Assembly (NCBI GenBank): GCA_963828415.1
Contig: CAWHEI010000012.1
Coordinates: 372,001-436,000, forward strand
DNA: 64,000 nucleotides
Direction: 5' to 3'
From: Sva-07 sp963828415
GTDB lineage: Bacteria > Actinomycetota > Acidimicrobiia > Acidimicrobiales > Ilumatobacteraceae
Below are positions 20,378-29,353 of the stretch, piece by piece. Position 1 is the stretch's first letter, and each line of letters starts with the position of its first letter. The notes beneath the pieces are model-generated. The model was not told the DNA's origin. It did not search any database and saw only the letters and a list, made by a program, of their open reading frames with translations. A program made the translations under genes and the position numbers.

Positions 20378-21646
20378 ATGTTCCGGCGCCGTCCCGCCAT
20401 CATGCAACGAGTCGCTCGGTCCACCAACCCGCTCCCCACCGGCACCGCAACCGTTTTCGTCGGTCTCCTGGCAACCGGCGTGCTCACCTACGTGTACCTC
20501 GGAATTGCGCGCCGATCCCTCGATGAGACGGCGTACAGCGCGTTCGCAGTCGTGTGGGGTCTCACGTTCATCGTCGGCCCCGGCCTCTTCCAACCCCTCG
20601 AACAAGCCATCGGACACTCCACCGCCAAGCGCAACGCGGCTGGCCATGGGTCGAAGCCAGTGGTTTCGCGGGCCGCGCTTCTCGGTCTCGCCGGGCTCGT
20701 GGTCGTGAGTCTCGCCGCACTGGTCACCTGGCCGCTCGGACTCGACGAACTGCTGACCGACGATCCCGCACTCCTCGTTGCGCTGCTGTGCTGTTTCGGC
20801 GGCTTCATGTCGTTGTCGGTCGTGCGAGGGGTACTCGGTGGACACAAGCGGTTCCCAGCGTACTCACGCACGCTCGGCAGCGAAGGAGCAACGCGGCTGA
20901 TCGGGGGAGTTGCCCTGGCGATAGCGGCGGCGACGGGCGCCGCAGCGTTTGGCTTCGTCATGGCGCTCAGCTTCCTCGTTGCTGCTGGTGTCGGTCTCGT
21001 CGGTGGGCGTCGACTGCTCGAGGCGGGGCCGCCTGCCAGGTGGGACGATCTCTCGCCGGCGGTTGGGCTGCTGATGGTGATGTCGCTCAGCGAGGCATTC
21101 CTGCTGAACATCGGCCCGGCGGCGGTTGCGGCGATCTCCGACGACAACGCGGCGGCGGGAACGTTCCTCAGCGCACTTGTGATCGCCCGCTTGCCGCTGT
21201 TCGCGTTTCAGGCGGTCAAGGTCTCGCTGCTCCCTGCGGTGACCACGTTCGCTGCGCTCGGCGAAATGGTGAAGGTGCGAACGACGCTGATCCGTCTGTT
21301 GAAGTTCACCGCGGCCCTTGGAGGTGCAGCAGTGATGGGATCATTCGTTGCTGGCCCGTTCTTCGTCGAGCTCTTCTTCGTGGACGTCGTAAGCCGACGG
21401 GATATCACAATTCTCGCAGCAGCGAACGCCCTTGCGATGATCGTCATAGCCCTGTCGGTCACCCTGATCGGAGTCAACCGTTCGAAGCAGGCGGCGATCT
21501 GTTGGCTCCTGGGAGTCGTGACTTTCGTGGCGATGCTGGCGGCTCCTTTCGAGCCACTGCTCCTGGTGGAGATCGCAACGCTTGTGGCCTTTGCGACCGT
21601 CCTGATCGCCATGACCGTTTCACTGCGGCCCGTATGGACGGCCTAG
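20378..21646 (+). CDS. Polysaccharide flippase/oligosaccharide translocase (Wzx/MurJ-like MOP superfamily)
   Basis: About 422 residues with some twelve hydrophobic helices, for example ATVFVGLLATGVLTYVYLGI near the N-terminus and GLLMVMSLSEAFLLNIGPAA in the middle. The pattern and length match MOP-superfamily flippases that move lipid-linked oligosaccharides across the membrane. Possible starts are GTG 20303, ATG 20378 and ATG 20402. I chose 20378 because 20303 would leave 3 bp between it and the divergent DUF2304 start, with no room for promoters, and because the first helix follows soon after. The presence of both a flippase and an ABC exporter suggests two export routes or two glycans. Confidence 0.8.
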   Translation: MFRRRPAIMQRVARSTNPLPTGTATVFVGLLATGVLTYVYLGIARRSLDETAYSAFAVVWGLTFIVGPGLFQPLEQAIGHSTAKRNAAGHGSKPVVSRAALLGLAGLVVVSLAALVTWPLGLDELLTDDPALLVALLCCFGGFMSLSVVRGVLGGHKRFPAYSRTLGSEGATRLIGGVALAIAAATGAAAFGFVMALSFLVAAGVGLVGGRRLLEAGPPARWDDLSPAVGLLMVMSLSEAFLLNIGPAAVAAISDDNAAAGTFLSALVIARLPLFAFQAVKVSLLPAVTTFAALGEMVKVRTTLIRLLKFTAALGGAAVMGSFVAGPFFVELFFVDVVSRRDITILAAANALAMIVIALSVTLIGVNRSKQAAICWLLGVVTFVAMLAAPFEPLLLVEIATLVAFATVLIAMTVSLRPVWTA

Positions 21647-21831
21647 GACTTGAGCGGGTACGCGCTGTCATCAGGGGTCCCAGCGGACTCGCCAGGTGAG
21701 GAGTTTGCCGACGATGAGCAGGGTGGTGGCGACGCAGAGCGGGGCGTGACGGCGGCAGTTTGAACCGGCTTCGCCAGTACGATCTTCCGTCGTGCAACGC
21801 TGTCGCAGCATCCACTCGTGAGACCCGCATC

Positions 21832-22935
21832 GTGCCCGTTGTGAACATCAGAGGTGTGAATGTGCTCGGATATCACCACGTGACCAGCGGACTCGGCCAG
21901 GCCGCCCGTCAGATCACCAGATCGCTTCACGCCGCCGGCATTGAGACTCGAACGGTCGATGTGACCGGCACGAACAGCCCGCGACTTCGCGACCCTGCGC
22001 CGGTTCCGGACGACCTCTTCGAACACACCCTTGCCATCGTGACCGCGACAGAACTCCCTGCTGTCTGGGATGCGCTCCCCGCCGTCAGGGCCGTGACGGA
22101 GCGGATGATCGGATATTGGTTCTGGGAACTGGCCGAAGTACCAGCGTCTCATGAACCAGCGATCGACATCGTCGATGAGATCTGGGCGCCGACGCGATTC
22201 ATCTTCGATGCGTATATCGGGAAGGACAAGCCCGTTCGCCTGCTTCCGACCTACCTGGCTGAGCCGACTTCGACCGAAGCAGGGGTGCATCGATGGCGGC
22301 ACCGTCTCGGCCCGGAGTCGTTCCACTTCGTGTCGAGCCTCGATCTGTTCTCGATCATCCATCGGAAGAATCCTCTCGGCAGTATCACCTCGTTCGTCCG
22401 TGCATTCGGCGACGAACGCACGGTTCCAGTCCGGCTCACCTTGAAGGTCCTCAATGGTGAAGGCCTCCCCGACGACCTCGACCACATCGTCTCCGCTGCT
22501 GCCGCAGATTCACGCATCTCCGTTCTCAGCGAAAATCTCGGCGTCGAGGAGCACGCCGAGTTCCTCGCTGCAGCCGACTGCTTCGTGTCGCTCCATCGAA
22601 GTGAGGGACTCGGGCTGCAGCTTGCGGATTCGATGTGGCTGGGTACCCCCGTCCTCGCAACGAGATATGGCGGAAACCTCGACTTCATGGACGACTCGTG
22701 CGCCGCACTGGTTGACGCCGAACTCGTCCGCGTGGGCGACGGGCGCGGCGCATACCCGAACGATGCGCTGTGGGCTGATCCCGACCTCGAGGCTGCTGCG
22801 CACTGGATGCGTCGCCTCGTGCACGACGAGGCGCTCCGGGCAGCGTTGGCGTCGCAGGCCGGCGCACGTATGGCCCGGCAACCGTCCGAGCGCGAGTTCG
22901 GGACCATGTACGCGCAGAATCTCGCCGCCACGTGA
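21832..22935 (+). CDS. GT4-like glycosyltransferase
   Basis: About 367 residues. GTG at 21832 or 21841 precedes NIRGVNVLGYHHVTSGLGQA, the usual N-terminal strand and Gly-rich loop; a TTG at 21760 would add 24 unlikely residues. C-lobe features are SRISVLSENLGVEEHAEFLA, AADCFVSLHRSEGLGLQLAD and MWLGTPVLATRYGGNLDFMD, the donor-binding region with its acidic EGLG signature, as in GT4 enzymes of surface-glycan clusters. It is a stand-alone plus-strand gene, 185 bp after the flippase and convergent with a small coiled-coil gene. Donor and acceptor unknown. Confidence 0.8.
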   Translation: MPVVNIRGVNVLGYHHVTSGLGQAARQITRSLHAAGIETRTVDVTGTNSPRLRDPAPVPDDLFEHTLAIVTATELPAVWDALPAVRAVTERMIGYWFWELAEVPASHEPAIDIVDEIWAPTRFIFDAYIGKDKPVRLLPTYLAEPTSTEAGVHRWRHRLGPESFHFVSSLDLFSIIHRKNPLGSITSFVRAFGDERTVPVRLTLKVLNGEGLPDDLDHIVSAAAADSRISVLSENLGVEEHAEFLAAADCFVSLHRSEGLGLQLADSMWLGTPVLATRYGGNLDFMDDSCAALVDAELVRVGDGRGAYPNDALWADPDLEAAAHWMRRLVHDEALRAALASQAGARMARQPSEREFGTMYAQNLAAT

Positions 22936-22946
22936 ACGTCCGTGAT

Positions 22947-23203
22947 TCAGCGCCCCAGAATCGCTTCGACCACCGCATGAACCGGACGCGAGACACTCCG
23001 GACCATGCGCCAGGAACGTGACGATCGGATCGCATCAAGATCAGCGGTGACGGCCGTCAGCTGACGCGCGAGGTCTTCGTGCGTTCGATACAGACCGGTC
23101 TTGTCGCACTCCAGGCGACATCGGTCGGCCAGGACAGCCCGAGACGTCGCGGTCGGTCAAGCCACCCAGCAGTGCCGTCAAACGTTTGCCGAACGCTACT
23201 CAT
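22947..23203 (-). CDS. Small coiled-coil protein with SWR tail, one frameshift
   Basis: Too short and broken to appear as one open frame. From the ATG at 23203, preceded by GGCGAGGTGG, it reads MSSVRQTFDGTAGWLDRPRR and continues to about 23125. A one-base shift then leads to CDKTGLYRTHEDLARQL, and on through TADLDAIRSSRSWRMV and SRPVHAVVEAILGR to TGA 22947-22949. The end matches the SxSWRxxxxxRP tail of the protein at 4454-4774, after a predicted coiled coil. About 85 residues in all. The match to a motif seen twice elsewhere in the window is the main support; the N-terminal part is less certain. Confidence 0.5.
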
Positions 23204-23285
23204 CCACCTCGCCGGGAGTCACCATCATGGAGCGCCTCTCTCATGCAGCCGGATGAAAGCGCGTCAGAGCGCAAACCGGAGACCC

Positions 23286-24449
23286 TCAGATCAACGTCGC
23301 ATCGAAGAACAGCTGCGCCATCTTGTAGGCGACGGGCACGCACACGACGGCGAACACGGCGAGCACCGGTGGTCGCAGCCGCACGAGCAGGATCACGATG
23401 GGCAGCAGCAGTGACTCGGCGCGATACAGCGACAGATCGCTGCCGAGCGTGAGTGGGATGATCCAGAGGAATCCGCACAGGATGGCAGTGCCCCACTCGC
23501 CGAACGACAGGTCGTCTCCGTACCGCACGACCACCCAGCTGGCTGCCACCACCATCGCCAGCACGAGTGCGGTCTGGGCGCCGATTGCTCCGGGGAGCGC
23601 GTCGCTGCCCATCGTGGCGAACTGACGGCGGATCGTGGTGACCGGTGACGTGGGCGACAGGTTGTAGCTGGACTGAGTCTCGAACGAGGCGTTCCACGCT
23701 CCCACCTCGCGCTGGAAGTTGGCCATCACGGCCACGTAGGCGAGCGCCACCGGACCACCGACCGCAAGCGTCGCGCGCAACCGGGCACGCAGATCGCCGA
23801 CCGACGGTGCGAGCAGCGGAACCAACGCGATCGTCCCGACGAGAAAGCCCGAGGTGTACATCGTCGCGGCCACTGCACCGCACATTCCCGCGAGCAACCA
23901 GCGGCGCCGGTCGAGACACCACAACGCAAGCAGCACAGCGACCAGCATCGACGAGACCGGGAAGACCGCCCCGTAGTACACGCTCGCCGGGAACGTCGCG
24001 GCGATCACCATGCCCAACGCGCCGACAACCAACGAGCGTCGCCGCAGGAAACCGAACCACAACGCCGTCCAGGCGCCGACCATCGCCACGAACGAGACGA
24101 TCCGTCCGAACGTGTCGTAGCCGAAGCCGAGCCACGACCCGAACCGCATCATCCACGGATACGCCGGGAACCAACCGGAGTTCCCGCACCAGTCCTCCGG
24201 GCCACGATTCGCCACGTCCACGCACCGCTCGAAGATGTAACCGTCCTTCGCAATCGACAGGTACAGACCGCTGTCCCACCGGCCCCACGTGGACGTCGAC
24301 AACACCGACAGCCCAACGGAGCGGGCTGCCAGCACCATCACGGCGGACCACAGCACGACCGTGCCGCCGAGCACTGCAACGTCACGGGCGTCGACAGGGA
24401 ACGCTCGTCGAGTGCGCTCCGAAGCTGCAGCGTCAACCGGCGCCGTCAC
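23286..24449 (-). CDS. PIG-V-like membrane mannosyltransferase (GT-C, GT76-like)
   Basis: 387 residues from the GTG at 24449, which overlaps the hydrolase stop upstream (GTGA). After a 30-residue cytoplasmic tail and one helix, the first outer loop carries WGRWDSGLYLSIAKDGYIF. The WDSGxYxxIAxxGY pattern is the hallmark of PIG-V-type mannosyltransferases, with Asp catalytic. About nine further hydrophobic segments follow. Bacterial members use polyprenyl-phosphate sugars on the outer face of the membrane. Its linkage to a soluble alpha/beta hydrolase is conserved only by position here. A related protein is encoded at 37612-38721. Confidence 0.82.
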   Translation of the reverse strand: MTAPVDAAASERTRRAFPVDARDVAVLGGTVVLWSAVMVLAARSVGLSVLSTSTWGRWDSGLYLSIAKDGYIFERCVDVANRGPEDWCGNSGWFPAYPWMMRFGSWLGFGYDTFGRIVSFVAMVGAWTALWFGFLRRRSLVVGALGMVIAATFPASVYYGAVFPVSSMLVAVLLALWCLDRRRWLLAGMCGAVAATMYTSGFLVGTIALVPLLAPSVGDLRARLRATLAVGGPVALAYVAVMANFQREVGAWNASFETQSSYNLSPTSPVTTIRRQFATMGSDALPGAIGAQTALVLAMVVAASWVVVRYGDDLSFGEWGTAILCGFLWIIPLTLGSDLSLYRAESLLLPIVILLVRLRPPVLAVFAVVCVPVAYKMAQLFFDATLI

Positions 24450-25232
24450 ACTCGTTCCGCGCTGGGGTGCACGTGCGTCGACCGGATCCTGTCGAGCCAG
24501 CCGAGCAACACCGCCACCGCTCGCGGGTCGTGCCGCAGCCGGTGCCCGGCGCCTTCGAACAGGCTCAGCTCGGCGCTGCCGTGGGCGTTCACCAACTGGC
24601 GCGCATCGGACACGGGCACGCTGTCGTCCTCCTCGCCGTGCATCACCAGCAGCGGGCGCGGAGCGAATCGCCGCGCCGACGCCACCGGCCGGAACCGGCG
24701 GAACTCGCGAGTCCACTCCTCCACCGACGGCGGGAAGTCGCGATGGTGGATCGCCCCGATGTCGCGGGCGTGCTCGAGGAACCGTCGAGGATGCTCGGCC
24801 CAGTCATCGAAATCGGCGCGAGGACTCAACAGCCCGGCCGCCGACACACGCGGATCATCGGCAGCGACACAGATCGCGATCGATCCGCCCGTGTTCGTGC
24901 CCAGCAAGATGACGCCGGTCGGTTCGTGCACGGTGAGCACATGCGAGATCGCGTTGCGCAGATCGTCGACCCATCCCTGCAACGAGAAGTCACCCTCGCT
25001 GTTGCCGCACCCTCGGAAGTTGAACGTCATCGCAACGCATCCGAGTTCGTGGGCGGTGCGATCCATCAGCTGGGGAAACGTGCCGCCGGCGCGCTCGTGC
25101 GTCGAGCGACGCGATCGGGAACCCGTGGCACAGGATGACCGCCGGACCGCGCTCGATCGCTCCCGACGGGACGGCGATGTGACACGCGAGCTCCAGGCCG
25201 TTCGAGACGAACCGCTCGTTCATCCCCGGCAT
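24446..25232 (-). CDS. Alpha/beta hydrolase, one frameshift
   Basis: About 260 residues from the ATG at 25232 (MPGMNERFVSNGLELACHIA). PAVILCHGFPIASLDA forms the oxyanion-hole HG region. A single-base indel at about 25085 then moves to the frame beginning ERAGGTFPQLMDRTAHELGC. The nucleophile elbow reads GTNTGGSIA instead of GxSxG, so the usual Ser is replaced by Asn, although the order of strands is normal. LLVMHGEEDDSVPVSDARQL carries the acid and GAGHRLRHD the His. The Asn for Ser substitution may be real or a sequence error; if real the protein may not be a serine hydrolase. Otherwise it resembles dienelactone-hydrolase-like or DUF-type esterases. Confidence 0.75.
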
Positions 25233-25259
25233 GTCACACGACCTCCTGATCCGGCCCGG

Positions 25260-25484
25260 TCAGGCCCGCGGCTTGCGGTGGCGGCGACGCATGCCCGGCT
25301 CGGCGAGCGTGTACCCGCGGTTGCGAGCTTCGGCGAGGGTGTCCGGGCCGAAGCTCAAACCCACGCCTTCGGCGACGATCTCGTCGATGATCGCCGGGTC
25401 GTCCCACGAATCGAGGTCGTAGACCAACTGCGTGCGCTTGTCGCCGACGAAGCGGCTGTGTTCGAACTTCGGGTGGTGCTCCAT
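25260..25484 (-). CDS. Small conserved-looking hypothetical protein
   Basis: 74 residues from the ATG at 25484. The sequence is charged and soluble (MEHHPKFEHSRFVGDKRTQL, then YDLDSWDDPAIIDEIVAEG) and ends in a basic tail (PGMRRRHRKPRA). It lies 27 bp upstream of the hydrolase gene and follows the metalloprotease on the same strand. Third-position GC is high, as in the neighbours, which supports coding. I do not recognise a family. No Cys, signal or membrane segment. Confidence 0.6.
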   Translation of the reverse strand: MEHHPKFEHSRFVGDKRTQLVYDLDSWDDPAIIDEIVAEGVGLSFGPDTLAEARNRGYTLAEPGMRRRHRKPRA

Positions 25485-25512
25485 CGTGGGTCAACGGTAG
25501 TCCGCAGCACCC

Positions 25513-28085
25513 TCAGGGCACCCACCAACCATTGAGGTCGACGATCAGATCCCCGCCGCCGTACGTCCAGCCGCACGACTGCAGCGCCGACAACGGCACG
25601 ATCGCCCCGTTCGCGGTCGCCTGACCGACTTGCTGGTTCAACGTCGACGTGTCGCGGCGAGTCACACAGTCATACGTCGTCACGTAGCCGGGTGCGACGT
25701 GATTGGCAGCCGTGACGTTGACGTACGCGGCGCCCGGCACCTGGCCGCCGAGGCCGGCCGCGCTCACGCTGTAGGCGACCGCCACGCCGGGACCGAGCGT
25801 TCCGGACCGCCTGGTGTCGAGTACCCGGACCGGCGGGGTGGGCAGATAGGCCAGGCCACCGGCGCCGAACGATCCGAGCAGGTCGACGAGCACGTCGGTA
25901 GCGGCGTCGCTGAAGATGCAGATCCGACCAGCGGACAGCCCGACGATCGTGTTGTTCGGCCGAGCCTCGTTGCCGACGAAGTTGACCGTCGACGTGTTCG
26001 GCCGCGCATCGCTGCAGGGGAAGACGGTGAGGTATCCCGGCGCCGCGGCGTTCACGGCGGTGACGTTGACGGCGACCGCGTTCGACCCACCGGGCACGAC
26101 CCCGTTGAAGTCGACCGCCAAGGTCTGCCCAGCGGCGAGCCGCACGCCACCGACACCCGACCGGGTGTCGGTGACCCGTGTCGGCCCGATCGGCGTCAAT
26201 CGTGAAGTACCGCTCGGGCTCAGCCAGCCGGTGATGTCGACGAGGATGTCGGTCTCCGAGTACGTCCACACGCACAACTGCCCCGCCGACGACAGCGCGG
26301 CGATGGTCGTGTTCGCCACGGTCTGGCCGGCCACGAAGTTGAGCGTGGACGTGTCGGGAACGCTGTGCCGAGCAGGGATAGACCGTGACGAACCCGGCGC
26401 GGACGGATTGACGGCGGCGACGTTGACCACCGCGGCGTTCGCGTCCGCGGGCACCACGACACCATCGGCGACCTGTACGACCACCTGACGTCCGCCGCCG
26501 ACCCTGCCCGGCGGCACCGACGCCGTTGCGGGTGTCGACGAGCCGCGTCGGTGTGACCGGGCTGAACGCCGAGGTCCCGGGCGCCAAGCGGAGCGATGCC
26601 TTGCGGCGGCGCTGATTGCGAGCTCGTAGGCACCGAGCGACCCATAGGTGCGTGAACCCGGTGGACGCGGTGAGCCAACCCACCGGCGCCACCTCGATCG
26701 TGTACCTCCCCGTCGCCACCGACGGCGCCAGGTCGACGCGTCCAGCCGGACGGCACCCCGGGCCCACCCGATGCGACGACGGCACCGATGCTGTTGCGGA
26801 TCGTGAGCGCAGCGGCCAGGTTCGACCAGTTGGCCTCGCCCGTCGGCGGGCGCAGCTGCACCGACAACGTGCCGTTCGTGACGTCGACGGCGAAGACGTC
26901 GCGGTCGCCGGTGCGTTCGATGTTGCCCGACGCCACGACGTTGCTCGCCACGACCGTCGGCGCCGACGTGGTGTTGCCGTGATCGTCGGGGCGATACCCG
27001 ACTCCAGGCGTCAAACGGTCGCCGTTGGGAGCGAAGTGCCCATCAGCGATGATCGCCAGATCGTCCTCGAAGTTGTTCGCACCCGAATACTCCCCACGCG
27101 ACCACTGGCTCACCGGTCGGGCCGGATCGATCGGACGGCCCATGATCGGCGCCCAGGCGCCGTGACCGTCGTAGTAGCTGGGGCTTGCCGGCCCGCCATC
27201 GTGACTCAGCCCAAACGTGTGGCCGGCCTCATGGGAGGCCGCTTCGCCCATCGTCTTGGCGGTCTGTTTGTAGCCGACGTCGGTGAACACGTACGCCGCA
27301 TGGTCGGCGTTCGAGCCGAACACGTTCAGCAACGCGACGCCGATCACGCTGGAGCCCGCGAAGTTCGACGGGGTCACCACCATGCGTTGGCCGTACGCCG
27401 CATCGACGGACGAGGTCCGGCGGAGACCTTCCAGGCCAGGATCGCGGGTGGTGACGTTGATGTCGAAGGCCCGGTAGTCCTCCGCAACGCGCTGCCACAC
27501 CTCGTAGATCAGCGTCTGTTCCGCGGTGGAGAAGGAGCCGGGAATGCCGTCGACGTCGAACGGTGCCGAAGCGATGATCGGCTGGCCCACGCTGGCCCAC
27601 GACGAGTCCTCGGCGTAATGGCCGTTGAAATCGAGGTAGAGGACGCGGCTCGATGTCGGACGTGAGTTCAGGTCGAACACGTTGGCCGGAAGCGACGCCG
27701 CCGTCAGTGTGGCGACTGGCGTCGCGGGCGACCATTCCGACCGCGTCCGCGTACCCGACGATGCCGGAGTCGCTGACGAACAGCGACGAATCGTCGAGGA
27801 ATTCGTCGCGCAGTTCCTCGGGTTCGAGACCGACGTCGCCAGCCACCTCATCGAGGGTGCCCGACTGCTCGAGTTGCTCGACGGCATCCCGTCCCTGCAC
27901 AACATCGAGATCGGATCCCTCGAGCGTCGCTGGCTCCTCGACAGCGACGGCTCCCGGAGCGCCCGCGGCGTGATCGGTCTCCGAAGCAGCCAGCGCCTGC
28001 GATCCGCCGACGACCGCGAGACACAGCGCCAGGGCCACGACGACCGAGCCGATCCCGATCGCTCGCGTCGCCGCCGAATTGTCAC
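25513..28085 (-). CDS. Secreted metzincin metalloprotease with PPC-like and three DTR-repeat domains, several frameshifts
   Basis: About 850 residues if repaired. A GTG at 28085 follows TACTTT by 6 bp, which would be leaderless; a frame also opens upstream to 28212. The signal region is IGIGSVVVALALCLAVVGG followed by SQALA. The catalytic domain begins SSRVLYLDFNGHYAEDSSWA and contains HEAGHTFGLSHDGG, the HExxHxxGxxHD zinc site of metzincins, with a later PIMG Met-turn. A PPC-like domain (DRDVFAVDVTNGTLSVQL) follows. Then come three modules of about 115 residues each starting with a PTRxxDTRxGxG motif (TPTRLVDTRNGVG, GPTRVTDTRSGVG, PPVRVLDTRRSGT). Frames change near 28060, 27715, 26770 and 26510-26600. 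Extracellular; substrate unknown. Confidence 0.75.
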
Positions 28086-28212
28086 ATGGGAAAAGTACCC
28101 AACGAATGAGCGTTCCGCTCGGCAGGCCGTCGGATCCCGGCTCGGGCGCGACAGTGCCGGGACCGACGAGCGATCCCGGCACTGCACGGACTGTTGGGAC
28201 TGACGCCATCAC

Positions 28213-28422
28213 GACCGATTACATCGCGGGTCTGACCCGTGTTGTAATGCGGACACCGCGGGGACCAGCTGCGGCGATGACGGTCAGCGGGGGTTGGCGG
28301 AAATTCGCCAGGCGGTCCAGCCTGTCGGCCTAGCGGCCAACCACCTCCAGGGTCCCGTATGAATTCTCTGGCATGTGTTGGACCACCTCCTCTCTCTGGT
28401 CCCGACAGTTCAGCACATCGAT
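28213..28422. other. Intergenic region, no gene seen
   Basis: This stretch lies between the outermost possible start of the metalloprotease and the stop of the downstream DinB-like gene, both on the minus strand. It contains short imperfect inverted repeats such as GGCCTAGCGGCC but no convincing open frame, RNA gene or strong promoter on either strand. It is the likely place for the metalloprotease promoter and the terminator of the next gene. Confidence 0.4.
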
Positions 28423-29250
28423 TCAGATCGTGTACGACTGGTTTTCGAGAATTCTCGATGCCAGGTCTAACTCGCCGTCGATCGTCACCTGATCGAGCAG
28501 GTCATCGGGGCCGACGCGGCCGGCGCAACGCCGGGTCATCACCCCGATCGGCATCGTGAGGGTGACCGTGGCCAGGCCGCTCAGCACCGGAACGACGGCT
28601 GCTCGCTCCCCGACCTCGACGTGGAGTTCACGGACGACCGCTCCCCCGTCGGTGAGCGCGAAGGTCACCGACTGGCCCTCCGTTGCACCGGCCTTCTTGC
28701 CGACGACGAAGCCGAGCGCTGTCGCCATCTCGTCGAGGACGACGTCGACCGCGAGGCCGGTCTCGTGGCCAGGCCGACCGACGGCGTCACGGATGTCCTG
28801 TTCGTGCAACCAGCAGTCGAAGACCCGGATCTGCATGAACCGTCCGAACGTGTCCTTGCCTGCCGGGGTGAACGACTCGGCGTTCCAGTCGTCCTCGCTC
28901 ATTGCGTTCAGCGTCGCAAGACGGGCGCCGGTCAGCTCGCGAAAGCGCACCAACACGGCAGCCGGCGGGACCGTGCGCAGCGATTCGACCCATTGCTCGT
29001 TGAAAGCGCCGATGTCGTTGCGGACGTGTTGATTGGCGTCGCGGTCGATCTCGAGGCTGGGCCCGGGTTCGCCGGCCAGCATCGCCTCGGTGCCGACGAT
29101 GTGCGACACGTTGTCCTGCACGCTCCAGCCGGGCAACGGCGAGGGCAGTGCCCACTGCTCGTCGCTGAGTTCGCCGAGCAGATCGCTCAGGCTCGCCCAC
29201 ACCTCCCCAAGCGCCGCGACGGTCCGATCCTTCGGGATGTTCGATGCCAT
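28423..29250 (-). CDS. Maleylpyruvate isomerase/DinB-like mycothiol-dependent family protein
   Basis: 275 residues from the ATG at 29250 (MASNIPKDRTVAALGEVWAS); the frame is open upstream but that part has no family character. The N-terminal four-helix region contains LPSPLPGWSVQDNVSHIVGT, where the His of the WxxxDxxxH-like motif is the metal ligand of the DinB/MDMPI superfamily, and FDCWLHEQDIRDAVGRPGH, the second metal-ligand segment. The C-terminal about 90 residues form an SCP2-like domain (SVTFALTDGGAVVRELHVEV). Members are often mycothiol-dependent transferases or isomerases of actinobacteria. Substrate not predictable. It is a single gene with no evident operon partner. Confidence 0.8.
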   Translation of the reverse strand: MASNIPKDRTVAALGEVWASLSDLLGELSDEQWALPSPLPGWSVQDNVSHIVGTEAMLAGEPGPSLEIDRDANQHVRNDIGAFNEQWVESLRTVPPAAVLVRFRELTGARLATLNAMSEDDWNAESFTPAGKDTFGRFMQIRVFDCWLHEQDIRDAVGRPGHETGLAVDVVLDEMATALGFVVGKKAGATEGQSVTFALTDGGAVVRELHVEVGERAAVVPVLSGLATVTLTMPIGVMTRRCAGRVGPDDLLDQVTIDGELDLASRILENQSYTI

Positions 29251-29353
29251 GCAGGCAGCTTGCCAGACGATGATGTCGACGGCGCTACGTGGCTGAGGGC
29301 GTTGGTGGGCCGCATCCTGCGATGTTCGCGAGAGCCGACGGCGCAGCCGCTGC

